From: Chelativorans multitrophicus | GTDB lineage: Bacteria; Pseudomonadota; Alphaproteobacteria; Rhizobiales; Rhizobiaceae | Reading direction: 5' to 3' | NCBI RefSeq assembly: GCF_011317445.1 | Contig: NZ_JAAAPL010000001.1 | Span: 1,817,001-1,881,000, forward strand | Length of the DNA: 64,000 nucleotides | Shown: positions 18,527 through 28,326 of the stretch, one piece after another | Position numbering within the stretch: the first letter of the stretch is position 1 | How the letters are laid out: every line of letters starts with the position of its first letter | Translations under genes and position numbers: made by a program | The notes under the pieces: generated by a model | Told to the model about the DNA's origin: nothing | The model's input: only the letters and a program-made list of their open reading frames with translations | The model's database searches: none

Positions 18527-18985
18527 TCAGCGCCAGGATAGCTGGTCCTTGGGGAGTCGGCCGCTTGGATCGAACACCGTCACCTTGTGTGGCAGATCTG
18601 CTCCCCATTTCCAAAGCACAAGGTTCCGATCGTCCGTTCAGTGCCCGGCGCGAAACTTGGTACGAGAATGCCTGTGATACCCCTTGGCGTGAGCCGGTCA
18701 TATATCGACCACGAGGCCGGGCGATCACCAATGGCCATGGGCGCCGCCCATGAATAGGCCATCTCTTCACCTACCGCATGTTGTTTTCGTTCCTGCTCAG
18801 TGGTCAGATCAGCGACATCCTCACAGTCGATTTCATAGGAGCACAGAACGCACGGATCAATCCGATGGGCAAAACCCTGGTTGGCTTCCTCGACCGCCGT
18901 CATGATGCCCAAAGCCAAATAGAGTGCCGGGGCTCCCTTTGGGTTGAAGCGCCCCCTCTGATGGCTGCGCCATCGCCCGAAATTG
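18527..18985 (-). pseudogene. Broken RES-domain toxin (NAD+ phosphorylase family)
   Basis: The minus strand carries the RES domain in pieces: GRFNPKGAPALYLALGIMTA, then EEANQGFAHRIDPCVLCSYE, ASWSIYDRLTPRGITGILVP and SFAPG. After a frameshift near 18610 comes LPHKVTVFDPSGRLPKDQ, ending at a stop at 18527. An in-frame stop and a frameshift interrupt the N terminus near 18950. RES toxins deplete NAD+ and pair with Xre/MbcA antitoxins, like the remnant at 4.6-5.05 kb. It is non-functional as it stands. Confidence 0.78.
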
Positions 18986-19017
18986 GCTTAGACCCCTTGC
19001 ATCTACATCCCTTCGGT

Positions 19018-22000
19018 TCAGGCATGCGCTGGTGCCGCGTCCTCAGGCACTTGGCCGCGCACGTGGATATCCCGGCTCGAAATGAAGGTATAGAACATGG
19101 GCACCACGAACAGCGTGAACATGGTGCCTATCAGGATTCCCGAGAAGATGACGAGGCCCATGGAATAACGCGCCGCCGCACCTGCACCCTGCGCCAGGAT
19201 CAACGGCACGACGCCAAGCGCCATTGCTGCCGTGGTCATCAGGATCGGGCGCAGGCGCACCCTGGCGGAGGCGACGATCGCCTCCCGCCGAGAGAGCCCA
19301 TGCACCTCGCGCTGCTGGTTTGCAAACTCCACAAGCAGGATGCCATGCTTCGTGATGAGGCCGATCAGCGTGATAAGCCCCACTTGCGTGTAGATGTTGA
19401 GCGTGCCGAGGCCCAGGTTCAGCGGCACGATCGCGCCGAAGATCGAGAGCGGCACCGACATCATGATGATCAGCGGATCGCGGAAGCTCTCGAATTGGGC
19501 GGCGAGCACCAGGTAAATCACCACCACCGCCAGAATGAAGGCAACAAGGATGGTGTTGCCCTGCTCCTTTTCCAGGCGCGACTGCCCCGAATAATCCAGG
19601 AAGAAGCCTTCCGGCAGCGTCGTCCTGGCGACCTCTTCGATGGTCTGAAGGCCGGTACCTGTGGTGACGTCCGGGCGCGGCAGCGCCGATATGGTGGCCG
19701 AGTTGAGCTGATTGAACTGCTCGATCGCGGCTGGAGATGCATTCGTCTTAATGGACACCACCGCCGAGAGCGGCACCATGCCTCCAGTCGCGCTTCGCAC
19801 GAAGTACCCTCCGAGGCTTTCCGGGTTTGAACGGTAGGCCTCCGGCACTTGCGTGATGATATCGTAACTGTTCGAATCCCGGTCGAACTGCGCCATGGAG
19901 CCGCCGCCGACCAGAGCACCGAGAGTCCGACCAATCTCGCTCGCAGGGATGTTAAGAGCGGCGGCGCGCTCTCGATCTACCGAAACGGTGACCTGGGGCG
20001 CGTCGAACGCCATCGAGTTCTGCACGACGATGAAGCGGCCGCTTTGCTGAGCCTTGTTCTTGATCTCCTCGGCGATCTCATAGACCTGGCTTGGATCGCC
20101 CGTCGTCTGGATCACCACCGAAATCGGCAGGCCACCGCCAGTGCCGGGCAGCGTAGGCGGCGCGAAGACGAACGCCTCCACCCCGGCCACTTTGGAGATG
20201 CGCTGCTGAATGTCCTGTTGGATTTCCTTCTGCGAGCGGTTCCGGTCAGCCCAATCCTTGAACGCCCAAAGGGCGATGGCGCTATTCGTCGAACCGCCGA
20301 AGCCGACGATGGAGAAATCCACCCTAAGCTCGGGCAGGTCTTCCGTCAGATCGCGCATCTGCGTGGTGTAGAGATTGGTGTACTCCGATGTGGCATAGCG
20401 CGGCGCGTTGACGATAGAGAAAAGCGCCCCGACATCCTCCTCCGGCGCCAGCTCGCTCGACGTCTTGAAGAAGAGAAATCCGGTGAGGCTCACAAGCGCT
20501 ATGACGATCATCAGTGTCACAGGCCGGTATTTAAGCGAGCCGGAGACCAGCCTTTCATACCGGTTTTCCAGCCGCGTGAACGTGCGGTCAACAAAGCTTT
20601 GGAACCGGCTGTGGGAACCGGACTTGAGAATGCGCGCGCTCATCATCGGCGTGATGGTGAGCGCCACGATACCGGAGATGACAACCGCACCCGCGAGCGT
20701 GAAGGCGAACTCCCGGAATAGCGAACCAGTCAGGCCGCCGGTGAAGGCGAGAGGCGCGAAAACCGCAGCCAGCGTGATCGTCATCGCGACGACGGCACTG
20801 GAAATCTCCTTCATGCCGGTGAAGGCGGCCTGGAACGGGCTCATGCCCTCTTCCATGTGGCGATGGATGTTCTCCACCACCACGATGGCGTCGTCGACGA
20901 CAAGACCGATGGCCAGCACCATTGCCAGAAGCGACAAAAGGTTGATCGAGAAGCCAGCGAGGAAGAGCAGAAAGCAAACGCCGATGAGCGACAGGGGTAT
21001 TGTGACGATCGGCATCAGCACCGACCGGAAAGACCCGAGGAACAGAAGAATGACGATCACCACAATGGCGACCGCTTCGCCGATCGTCTTGAACACCTCC
21101 TCGATCGAGGCGCTGATCGACTCGGTCGCATCATAGACCACTTCCATGTTCATGCCTTCTGGAAGCGTGGCCTGGATTGCCGGCATTTCCGCGATGACAG
21201 CGTCGGCGGTGTCCAATGGATTGGCGGAGGGCGTCGGAAAGATTCCGATGAAGGTGCCCGGCCGGCCGTTGAAATTCACGATGGTTTCGGTGCTTTCGGC
21301 CGCAAGCTCCACATCGGCCACGTCGCGCAGCCGCACCACCTCGTCACCCTCCGATTTGAGCGGCAGCGCGGCAAAGGCATCCGGCGTTTGCAGCGTTGTC
21401 TCGGTGGTAATCGGATAGGCAACATACTCGTTCTTCGTCTTGCCCGGAGCGGAAAGGAAGTTGGATGCGTTGACGGCGCTGACCACCTCCCCGGCCGTGA
21501 CGCCGCGCGCGGCAAGCCGGATGGGATCGATCCAGATGCGCATCGCGTAGTTCTGCGCGCCGATGATCTGGACTTCGGCCACACCCTGAATGGTCGACAC
21601 ACGCGGCCGGATCACTCTTTCGATATATTCGGTCAGCTGCTCCGGCGTCATGTTCGGGTTCTGCAACGCGATGTACATGATCGCGAATTGCATGCCCGTT
21701 CCCTTGACGATGGTCGGATCGTCCGCGTCTGAGGGAAGCTGCCCGCGCACCTGCTGGACCTTCGACATCACCTCTGTCAGGGCAGCGTCCGAATCGGAGC
21801 CCAGCTGCATCTGCACCGTCACCACGCTCGTTGAAGGGCGGCTCTGCGACGACACGTAATCGATATTCTCCGTGGTCGAGACGGCGGCCGCGATCGGCGA
21901 GGTGATAAAGCCCTGGATGAGATCTGGACTTGCACCGGGATAGGTGGTCGTCACCGTGATGACCGTCTCCTCGACCTCCGGATATTCACGAACCGAGAGA

Positions 22001-22092
22001 TTGAAGAGGCCTTGGATACCCAGGAGCAGAATAAGGAGGGCGAGCACCGTGGAAAGCACGGGCCGCCTTATGAAAAGGGCCGAGACATTCAT
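19018..22092 (-). CDS. RND multidrug efflux permease (HAE1/AcrB family)
   Basis: The 1024-aa inner-membrane proton antiporter has the expected twelve spans: one N-terminal (VLSTVLALLILLLGIQGLF), clusters around residues 335-540 and 855-1010, and two large periplasmic loops. The TM4 proton-relay pair is present in AIGLVVDDAIVVVENIHRHM. Length and layout match the AcrB/MexF group. Its start overlaps the adaptor stop (ATGA), forming an adaptor-pump operon with no outer-membrane gene. The adjacent TetR gene and operator indicate repression. Substrates cannot be predicted. Confidence 0.95.
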   Translation of the reverse strand: MNVSALFIRRPVLSTVLALLILLLGIQGLFNLSVREYPEVEETVITVTTTYPGASPDLIQGFITSPIAAAVSTTENIDYVSSQSRPSTSVVTVQMQLGSDSDAALTEVMSKVQQVRGQLPSDADDPTIVKGTGMQFAIMYIALQNPNMTPEQLTEYIERVIRPRVSTIQGVAEVQIIGAQNYAMRIWIDPIRLAARGVTAGEVVSAVNASNFLSAPGKTKNEYVAYPITTETTLQTPDAFAALPLKSEGDEVVRLRDVADVELAAESTETIVNFNGRPGTFIGIFPTPSANPLDTADAVIAEMPAIQATLPEGMNMEVVYDATESISASIEEVFKTIGEAVAIVVIVILLFLGSFRSVLMPIVTIPLSLIGVCFLLFLAGFSINLLSLLAMVLAIGLVVDDAIVVVENIHRHMEEGMSPFQAAFTGMKEISSAVVAMTITLAAVFAPLAFTGGLTGSLFREFAFTLAGAVVISGIVALTITPMMSARILKSGSHSRFQSFVDRTFTRLENRYERLVSGSLKYRPVTLMIVIALVSLTGFLFFKTSSELAPEEDVGALFSIVNAPRYATSEYTNLYTTQMRDLTEDLPELRVDFSIVGFGGSTNSAIALWAFKDWADRNRSQKEIQQDIQQRISKVAGVEAFVFAPPTLPGTGGGLPISVVIQTTGDPSQVYEIAEEIKNKAQQSGRFIVVQNSMAFDAPQVTVSVDRERAAALNIPASEIGRTLGALVGGGSMAQFDRDSNSYDIITQVPEAYRSNPESLGGYFVRSATGGMVPLSAVVSIKTNASPAAIEQFNQLNSATISALPRPDVTTGTGLQTIEEVARTTLPEGFFLDYSGQSRLEKEQGNTILVAFILAVVVIYLVLAAQFESFRDPLIIMMSVPLSIFGAIVPLNLGLGTLNIYTQVGLITLIGLITKHGILLVEFANQQREVHGLSRREAIVASARVRLRPILMTTAAMALGVVPLILAQGAGAAARYSMGLVIFSGILIGTMFTLFVVPMFYTFISSRDIHVRGQVPEDAAPAHA

Positions 22093-23306
22093 TGGTTGCT
22101 GCTCCCGATCTGCATGGGCTGCACCGTGTTGTCGATCGTGACCCGTGCGCCGTTCGTCAAACGGTTCTGACCTGCATTTACCACTACGTCTCCGGCGTTG
22201 AGACCTTCGGCAATCTCGACGGAGCCGTTGGCGCGGCGCCCGGTTTTGACGAAGACCTGGTCAATAACGAAGATCTCGCTTTCACCGGCTTGGCCGCCCG
22301 CTTCGCCGGAATTTGCACCGGTATTCTCCGCCGCTCCTTCCTGCTGCTGCCCTGCCGCGGGGGTCTGATTGGCAGACCCTTCCGTATTCTGATTTTCCGC
22401 CGGACGAAGCCGGTACACGTAGTCGCCATAAAGGCTTGTCACCAAGGCGGTTTGCGGAACGGCAATGATATTTTCTTCTGCCGGAAGCTCGACCCTCACC
22501 CGCACGAATTGGCCTGGATTGAGCCTGCCCTCAGGGTTTGTGACCTCCGCTCGCACCGAAACAAGGCGCGTGGAGGGATCGATTTTCGGATCGATGCCGA
22601 TGACCTTGCCCGCAAAAGGCATGTCATCCTCGGTCAATCCAAGCCTCACCGGCTGCCCGATCTTAAGTTCTTCGAAGCGCTGCTCGGGAACCGTGAAATC
22701 CACCCGCATCGTTTCCAGATCCTGCAGCGTGGTGACCGTGGTGCCCGGCGTCAGATACTGACCAAGGTCGATCCGAGGAATGCCGATCGTGCCATTGAAA
22801 GGTGCGATCAGCACCTTCTGGTTCAATGCCGCCTGCAGGCTTTGCACGCGCGCGGCGGAAGCTGCGGCGGCCGCTTCTGCCTCGTCGAGGCTTGATTGGG
22901 AGCCAACGCCACGCTGCTGTAGGGCGCGGGCGCGCTCCAATGTCTGCTGATCCAAGGCTGCTTGGGTTTGCGCGGCGGCGAGATCTGCCTTCTGCGCCTC
23001 ATCGTCCAGCCGCATGAGAACGTCGCCGGCATTTACGCGGTCATTCGCCTTGAACAGGATTTCCTCGACGATACCGTTCGTCTCGACGGTGAGATCCACG
23101 CCATTGGCGGCCGCCATCGTACCGATCGCCTCGATACTGGGCCTCCAGGTGGATGGCTCCACCGTTGAGGTGGACACCGTCAATGTCGGCGCCTGCATCG
23201 TCGCGAAAATCTGCTGGATCGCGCGATCGCGAAAGATATTGAAGCCAACAAGTGCTCCTGCAACCAAGGCGACGAGCACGAAAGCGATGATGAAGCGTTT
23301 GACCAT
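22089..23306 (-). CDS. RND efflux periplasmic adaptor (AcrA/MexE family)
   Basis: The likely start is the ATG at 23306 (MVKRFIIAFVLVALVAGALV), giving 405 aa; the frame stays open upstream to 23372 but without a family-like sequence. There is an N-terminal membrane anchor, then lipoyl halves (GIVEEILFKANDRVNAGDVL and NQKVLIAPFNGTIGIPRID), an alpha-helical hairpin rich in Ala/Gln, a beta-barrel, and a C-terminal domain. A Gln/Gly/Glu-rich insertion (near NQTPAAGQQQEG) sits in the C-terminal part and is unusual but looks like a disordered loop. It is cotranscribed with the pump. Confidence 0.92.
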   Translation of the reverse strand: MVKRFIIAFVLVALVAGALVGFNIFRDRAIQQIFATMQAPTLTVSTSTVEPSTWRPSIEAIGTMAAANGVDLTVETNGIVEEILFKANDRVNAGDVLMRLDDEAQKADLAAAQTQAALDQQTLERARALQQRGVGSQSSLDEAEAAAAASAARVQSLQAALNQKVLIAPFNGTIGIPRIDLGQYLTPGTTVTTLQDLETMRVDFTVPEQRFEELKIGQPVRLGLTEDDMPFAGKVIGIDPKIDPSTRLVSVRAEVTNPEGRLNPGQFVRVRVELPAEENIIAVPQTALVTSLYGDYVYRLRPAENQNTEGSANQTPAAGQQQEGAAENTGANSGEAGGQAGESEIFVIDQVFVKTGRRANGSVEIAEGLNAGDVVVNAGQNRLTNGARVTIDNTVQPMQIGSSNQ

Positions 23307-23397
23307 TGGTAGGTTTCCGTCCGCGGAACTCTTGCTTGTTGGGAGACTTGGTTCCCCGCGTCCAAGCGGCAAGTTGTGAAAATCGTTGAGTTACTGT

Positions 23398-23411
23398 ACC
23401 GTCTGGACGGT
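23398..23411. promoter_or_regulatory. TetR-type operator between adaptor and repressor genes
   Basis: The perfect inverted repeat ACCGTC-TG-GACGGT sits in the 133-bp gap between the divergent adaptor (minus) and TetR (plus) genes, 29 bp upstream of the TetR start. Its size and placement fit a TetR-family operator controlling both directions. The binding protein is inferred from position. Confidence 0.72.
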
Positions 23412-23439
23412 TCTGTCAACAGGCCCCTCGGAAATTGGC

Positions 23440-23970
23440 ATGGCACCCGGTAAGAACACCAGGCAGAAGATATTGAATGCGGCGACCGAGCTCGCCAAGA
23501 TGGAAGGCTCGGCGCATCTATCTCTGGATGCAGTTGCCGCCCGCGCGGGCATTTCCAAGGGAGGGTTGCTCTACAACTTCCCCACCAAGTCGGCACTGCT
23601 TAAGGCGCTCGTTCAGCAATATATAGATGATTTCAAAATCGCGCTTGAAGAAAAGTTGAGGGACACAAAGAAGCCACTCGCATTGGAGTATCTTGATCTA
23701 ATCAAGGAAGAGCTACAGCAAACAACACCGCCGCCTTCAGGGCTGCTTGCTGCACTGGCGGAAGATCCTGAACTGATGGCTCCAATCAGGACGTTCAAGC
23801 GCGAGATGCTCGACCGGATGAGTTCGGAATGCGATGGCAAATCCGTCCTGATCGTCTTCTTGGTGTTGGAAGGCCTGCGCTGCGAGAAAATGTTCGGCAC
23901 CGAGATTCTGGAAAAGTCCGAGTACGAAATCGTGCTGAAGAGCCTTCGTGACATGCTGCAACGAGGCTGA
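23440..23970 (+). CDS. TetR-family repressor of the RND pump
   Basis: The 176-aa product begins at ATG 23440. Residues ~8-55 form the TetR helix-turn-helix (TRQKILNAATELAKMEG, then VAARAGISKGGLLYNFPTKS); the rest is an all-helical ligand domain with a TetR_C-like region. The divergent position next to the RND operon and the shared operator indicate it represses the pump and itself. Confidence 0.9.
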   Translation: MAPGKNTRQKILNAATELAKMEGSAHLSLDAVAARAGISKGGLLYNFPTKSALLKALVQQYIDDFKIALEEKLRDTKKPLALEYLDLIKEELQQTTPPPSGLLAALAEDPELMAPIRTFKREMLDRMSSECDGKSVLIVFLVLEGLRCEKMFGTEILEKSEYEIVLKSLRDMLQRG

Positions 23971-24323
23971 CCGGTTCTGGAAATACCGGCCGATTTGTCA
24001 TCGATCCTCACCGCGGTGCCGAACTTGAGCCATCAAAGGCTCTGAGATTCGAGACGAACATGGAATGTGATCCAGGACAGTCCGGGCCGACCTATGCCGG
24101 CTGGCGGATGCCCTGGCGCGTTATGCAGGCAAAGATATGCATTGGGCTGGAGTGAACATGAGCGATGGATCTCGCACCTGAACCACGGACGCCGCAGCGC
24201 TGGGTAGCTAAAACGGGCGAACGGCCCATTCGCGATACGATCACGCCGCTGGTGCTCTACCCACGCGCCAAGCAGACGCCGGATCGACCGTGCCTGCTCC
24301 TCGATACTCGGGCGCGGAACGCT
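23971..24323. other. Intergenic region, no supported gene
   Basis: These ~350 bp between the TetR gene and the DUF427 gene contain no convincing coding sequence. A weak 5-bp hairpin (CCGGT/ACCGG) lies just after the TetR stop. Short minus-strand frames here resemble nothing recognisable. Confidence 0.5.
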
Positions 24324-24701
24324 CTATGATTCGACGGTAATGGAATCGACTCGGTCCGGATAAAAAGCCAGGCGGCCTTTGATTGGTGCCACGGCCTCAT
24401 GAGGCGTCTCATAGCTCCAGATCGCATTGACCGAACGCTCGCCGCCCATTGGAATGCTGTAATAGCTGGCATCGCCCTTATAGGCACAGTAGGTTGTGTG
24501 TGTAGTGCGCTCCAGCAGGTCCATCCTGACATCCTGACGCGGAATATAATGCACCGGGGGGCGGTTGCTTTCGTATAGCGTCACCGCATCACGCGTATCG
24601 GCAATCACCACTCCGCCGAGCATCACCACGACGCGATGCGGGTTGTGTTCGATGTCGATCGGGTGATCTGGCCCTGGGATTTTCACCGGCTTTTCGGTCA
24701 T
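24324..24701 (-). CDS. DUF427 domain protein
   Basis: This 125-aa cytoplasmic protein has the DUF427 pattern: VVIADTRDAVTLYESNRPPV, then RQDVRMDLLERT, then CAYKGDASYYS and FYPDRVDSITVE at the end. The fold is a small beta-barrel found widely in bacteria with no agreed function. A strong ribosome site (AGGAGC) supports the ATG. It follows the first ABC operon on the same strand but behind a terminator, so it is probably transcribed separately. Confidence 0.88.
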   Translation of the reverse strand: MTEKPVKIPGPDHPIDIEHNPHRVVVMLGGVVIADTRDAVTLYESNRPPVHYIPRQDVRMDLLERTTHTTYCAYKGDASYYSIPMGGERSVNAIWSYETPHEAVAPIKGRLAFYPDRVDSITVES

Positions 24702-24742
24702 TTCTTGCTCCTAAATGCGGCGCCTGTTAATGGCAACAAAAT

Positions 24743-24769
24743 GCTCCCGCCGTAGCTGTCGGCGGGAGC
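24743..24769 (-). terminator. Rho-independent terminator after the first ABC operon
   Basis: A perfect 10-bp stem, GCTCCCGCCG with CGGCGGGAGC around a 7-base loop, starts ~15 bp after the binding-protein stop. In the minus direction it is followed by ATTTTGTTG, a T-rich tail. It closes the operon that starts near 30144. Confidence 0.85.
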
Positions 24770-24783
24770 AGGTAGTGGTGCGG

Positions 24784-26337
24784 CTAGACCGCCTTGAAGT
24801 AGTTGAACTGCCAGTTATTGCCGTCGGGCAGGACGGCTGGCTGCACCGATGCCTGATAGCCCAAGGCGAATACGTCATTGGTCAACCAGACCATCGACGC
24901 TGTTTCATCCATAAGCTTTTGCAATTCGATGATCTGCTTGACACGGCTTTCGCGGTCGAGATTACGACCACTTTCTTCCTGGATGCGGGCAAATTCCGGG
25001 CTATCCCAACGCTGCCAGTTCCAGTCGCCGATCTGGTTCGGCAGAAACCAGCGGGCATTGTAAGTGGGGTCCGGATTGGCGTTGAAGCGAAGGATGAACA
25101 GTTCGAGTTGCTCGCCCGATTCCCCTTTGCCCGAAGACCAGAAGGTGCCGGCTTCGCGCTGATCGATTTCGATATTGATACCGACTTCCTGCAGCAGGGC
25201 CTGCGCCACCAGCCCCATGTTCTGGAAGGCAGGCTCATTGAGAATGGTCAGCTTGAGCGTCAGCGGCAGCGCTACGCCGGCCGAGGCCAGCAATTGGCGG
25301 GCCTCATCGACATTACGCTGATAGACCGGCGCATCGGCCCAGTGGCCGAGCAGGCCGGGCGGGATCATGGCGTTGAGACGCTGGGCATTGCCCTGATAGC
25401 CCGCCAGCACCATCTGCTCGACGTCGATAGCGGCGCGGATCGCCTGGCGGACGGCCAGTTTGTCCAACGGCGCCTTCTGCATGTTCATGCCCAGCCAGAT
25501 GAAGCGCTGGCCGGGGCGCTTATCCACCACAACGCCGTCGATGCCGGCCATCTCGTCCGCGGAATCGACCGACAATTCGGTGAACTGGATTTCGCCGGCC
25601 CGTAGCGCCACCTCTGCCGTCTTCTGGTTGGCTATATAGACCAGGTTGCAGGTTTCGAAATCGGGCGTATAGGCCGTGAATTCTGGATTGCGCACCAGGG
25701 TCACGCCGCGATGGTCCTCATAAGCCGACACCATATAGGGGCCCGAGCCGATCGGCTTGCGGCTGTGCTCCTTGCCTAACGCGGCGACGGCCTTGCGCGA
25801 CTGGATCGCACCGGACGAGCCGGTGAAAATGACCCCCCAGATGCTCGGCGAGGGCTTAGACAGGATGATGCTGCCCGAATAGGTGTCGTGCACCTGCACT
25901 TCCACCAGCGCCGACCAGTCCTCTTTGTAGCTCGACACTCTGCCGTCCGCATCGGGGGTGATATATCGCTCGAAGGAGAATTTGACGTCATCGGCTGTCA
26001 TTTCGCCGTAGCCATCGGTGAACATCTGGCCCTTTTTCAGGGTAAAATCGATCTGGAGTGGGGAGACCTGCTCGATGCTCTCGGCCGCGTCCAACTCATA
26101 TTCGTAGGAGTTGGGAATATAGCTCACCAAGCGCTGGAATACGGCGCGGATGATATTGCTGTCGGTGGTGCCCGCCATGAACGGGGGGTCAAGGTTCTGA
26201 ATTTCGCGGCTGATGCGGATGGAAAGGGTCCGCTGATCCTGCGCCCATGCGAAACCAGCGGGCAGCGCTGCCGTGCCGGAGAGGCCAGCAATGCCAGCGA
26301 GAATGGATCGGCGGGTAAAGTTCGTACTTGTTAACAT
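24784..26337 (-). CDS. ABC substrate-binding protein, peptide/Opp family (system 1)
   Basis: This is a 517-aa family-5 solute-binding protein. The N terminus has twin Arg and a hydrophobic core (FTRRSILAGIAGLSGTAALP), so Tat export is possible. Family landmarks are LKKGQMFTDGYGEMTADDVK, IGSGPYMVSAYEDHRGVTLV and AIRAAIDVEQMVLAGYQGN. Family-5 proteins bind peptides, opines, nickel chelates and other zwitterions, so the ligand is not fixed by sequence. It is the last gene of a permease-permease-ATPase-ATPase-SBP operon. A paralogue with the same gene order lies at 39.2-44.5 kb. In context the ligand may be a betaine or thio-amino-acid such as ergothioneine (inference). Confidence 0.9.
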   Translation of the reverse strand: MLTSTNFTRRSILAGIAGLSGTAALPAGFAWAQDQRTLSIRISREIQNLDPPFMAGTTDSNIIRAVFQRLVSYIPNSYEYELDAAESIEQVSPLQIDFTLKKGQMFTDGYGEMTADDVKFSFERYITPDADGRVSSYKEDWSALVEVQVHDTYSGSIILSKPSPSIWGVIFTGSSGAIQSRKAVAALGKEHSRKPIGSGPYMVSAYEDHRGVTLVRNPEFTAYTPDFETCNLVYIANQKTAEVALRAGEIQFTELSVDSADEMAGIDGVVVDKRPGQRFIWLGMNMQKAPLDKLAVRQAIRAAIDVEQMVLAGYQGNAQRLNAMIPPGLLGHWADAPVYQRNVDEARQLLASAGVALPLTLKLTILNEPAFQNMGLVAQALLQEVGINIEIDQREAGTFWSSGKGESGEQLELFILRFNANPDPTYNARWFLPNQIGDWNWQRWDSPEFARIQEESGRNLDRESRVKQIIELQKLMDETASMVWLTNDVFALGYQASVQPAVLPDGNNWQFNYFKAV

Positions 26338-26372
26338 GTCCTACGCCTCGGTGATCTGTTTGATATCGTGGT

Positions 26373-27359
26373 CTACTCGGCAGGAACTTCGGCTTTCCGG
26401 TGCGCACCAGAAAGCTCCAGGGAATAGGGAAAAAGGCACCGCACCAGCGAGCCGGTTTCCGTTCTGGTCAGCTCCGGTACGGTTTGGGCGCAGGCAGGTT
26501 GCGCCACCGGGCAGCGGGTATGGAAGCGGCAGCCCGATGGCGGCCTGGCATTGCTGGGCATCTCGCCCTGCAGGATAATCGCATTGGCGGCCCCGCCTGC
26601 CGACAGCAGCGGATTGGTCGATAGTAGCGTGGTGGAATAGGGGTGGGCCGGCCGCTCGAACAGCGTCTCCGTTGGCGCATCCTCGACGATCTGGCCGAGA
26701 TACATCACGATGGTGCGCTGCGTCACTCGCTTGATCACATGCAGATTATGGCTGACCATGATGAAGGTCAGATTCATCTCGCGCTGGAATTCCAGAAGCA
26801 GGTTGAGCAGTTCGCCCTGCACTGACACGTCGAGGCCGGCGGTCGGCTCATCGGCCACCAGGACCGAGGGGCGCAACAGCAGTGCGCGGATCACACCAAC
26901 GCGGCGCGCCTGACCGCCGGAAATCTCGTGCGGATAGCGTTCGAGGATCGATGCCGGCAGGCGCAGCCGCTCCAGCAAGGTGTGAATGCGCGCCTCGGTT
27001 TCCCGCCGGTCGAGACCATGAATGGCGACCGCTTCCCGCATCAGCCCGCCGATTGTCATACGCGGCGAGAGCGTCGCGACCGCATCCTGCATCAGCATCT
27101 GGATCTGGCGGCGGAATGCCCAGGAGTCGGCTTTCAGTGCTTGCTGCACCGACTGGCCGACCACTTGAACATCGCCGTAGGTGGCCCGTATCAGCCCGAC
27201 CAGCAGGCGGCAAAGCGTGCTCTTACCGGAGCCGGATTCGCCGACGATGCCAACGGTCTCGCCGTCATCGATCTCCAGCGACACCCCATCGAGCGCCCGT
27301 ATGGAGTTGAGATAGATTACGCTTGTCCTGTCCAGGCGGACGGAGGTGCCGGTCGTCAT
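26373..27359 (-). CDS. OppF/DppF-like ABC ATPase (system 1)
   Basis: The 328-aa cytoplasmic ATPase shows Walker [15 protein letters not shown], signature ISGGQARRVGVIRALLL, Walker B VLVADEPTAGLD and H-loop VSHNLHV. It also has the Opp/Dpp C-terminal domain with the CRFHTRCPVAQPACAQ cluster motif that binds an Fe-S centre in some homologues. The start overlaps the stop of the preceding ATPase gene (ATGA). Confidence 0.93.
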   Translation of the reverse strand: MTTGTSVRLDRTSVIYLNSIRALDGVSLEIDDGETVGIVGESGSGKSTLCRLLVGLIRATYGDVQVVGQSVQQALKADSWAFRRQIQMLMQDAVATLSPRMTIGGLMREAVAIHGLDRRETEARIHTLLERLRLPASILERYPHEISGGQARRVGVIRALLLRPSVLVADEPTAGLDVSVQGELLNLLLEFQREMNLTFIMVSHNLHVIKRVTQRTIVMYLGQIVEDAPTETLFERPAHPYSTTLLSTNPLLSAGGAANAIILQGEMPSNARPPSGCRFHTRCPVAQPACAQTVPELTRTETGSLVRCLFPYSLELSGAHRKAEVPAE

Positions 27360-28326
27360 GTGATATCCTCAAGCCGGGCGCAGGCGGCCAATTGCCCCTT
27401 GAACGGCCGCAGAGCCGGCATGGCGCGCTCGCACTTCTCGACGGCGTAGCTGCAACGTGGCGCAAAGATGCAGCCGGGGGGCGTGTCCACCGGCTCGGGC
27501 ACCTTTCCGGGAATAAAGGCCAGTGGCACGTTCCGCGGTTGGTCGTCGATTTCGCAGCCGATCAGCGCACGGGAATAAGGGTGCAGCGGCTTTGCCAGCA
27601 CATCGCGCACGGCGCCAAGCTCGACGAGATGGCCGCCATACATCACCGCGACCTCGTCGCAGAGCTGCAGCACGGTGCCCAGGTTGTGCGAGATGAAGAT
27701 GATCGATCCCGAAAACTCATTGCGCAGGCGCCGCAGCAAATCGATAATCTGGGCCTCGATAGTGGCATCTAGCGCCGTGGTCGGCTCATCGGCGATCAGA
27801 TATCGGGCTGGCACAACAGCGCCATGGCGATCATGACTCGCTGGCGCATGCCGCCGGACAGCTGTCCGGGATAGTCCTTCATACGGCGCTCGGCATCAGT
27901 AAGGCCAACCTTGGCCAAGGCCGCACTCGCCCGCTTGACAGCGTCTTCCTGTGAGGTGCCGGGGTAGCGGTTCTGCACCACATCGACCAATTGCGTGCCG
28001 ACGCGGAATACCGGGTTCAGCGCCGTCATCGGGTCCTGGAAGATCATGGCGAGCTTGTTGCCGCGGACGCTCTGCATATTGGCGCTGCTCAGCGTGAGCA
28101 AATCGACGCCATCGAGCATGACGCTTCCCTCGGCATTCAGCCCGGGAGCCAGAAGACCCATGATGGTGCTGACAAGGCTGGACTTGCCCGAACCCGATTC
28201 TCCCACAATGCCCAGAATCCGGCCGCGCTCGACCGAGAGATTGATGCCGCGCAGGATTGAAGCAGTGCCCCTATCGGTCTTGGCCGTCAGGCGCAGATCG
28301 GTAATGGACAAAAACGGCTCAGTCAT
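27356..28326 (-). pseudogene. OppD/DppD-like ABC ATPase (system 1), one frameshift
   Basis: The first frame, from ATG 28326, has Walker [15 protein letters not shown]-loop MIFQDPMTALNP and signature [18 protein letters not shown], and breaks after QPDI. The second frame resumes with [19 protein letters not shown]-loop ISHNLG and the C-terminal CIFAPRCSYAVEKCER motif. One missing base at about 27801 (GATATCTGATC in place of GATATCCTGATC) explains the break. The start overlaps the upstream permease stop. Without correction the transporter would lack an ATPase, although the intact system 2 OppD could substitute. It could be a sequencing error or recent inactivation. Confidence 0.85.

Noticed and set aside
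18527-18985. Functional RES toxin
   Set aside because: At least two frameshifts and an in-frame stop break the domain.
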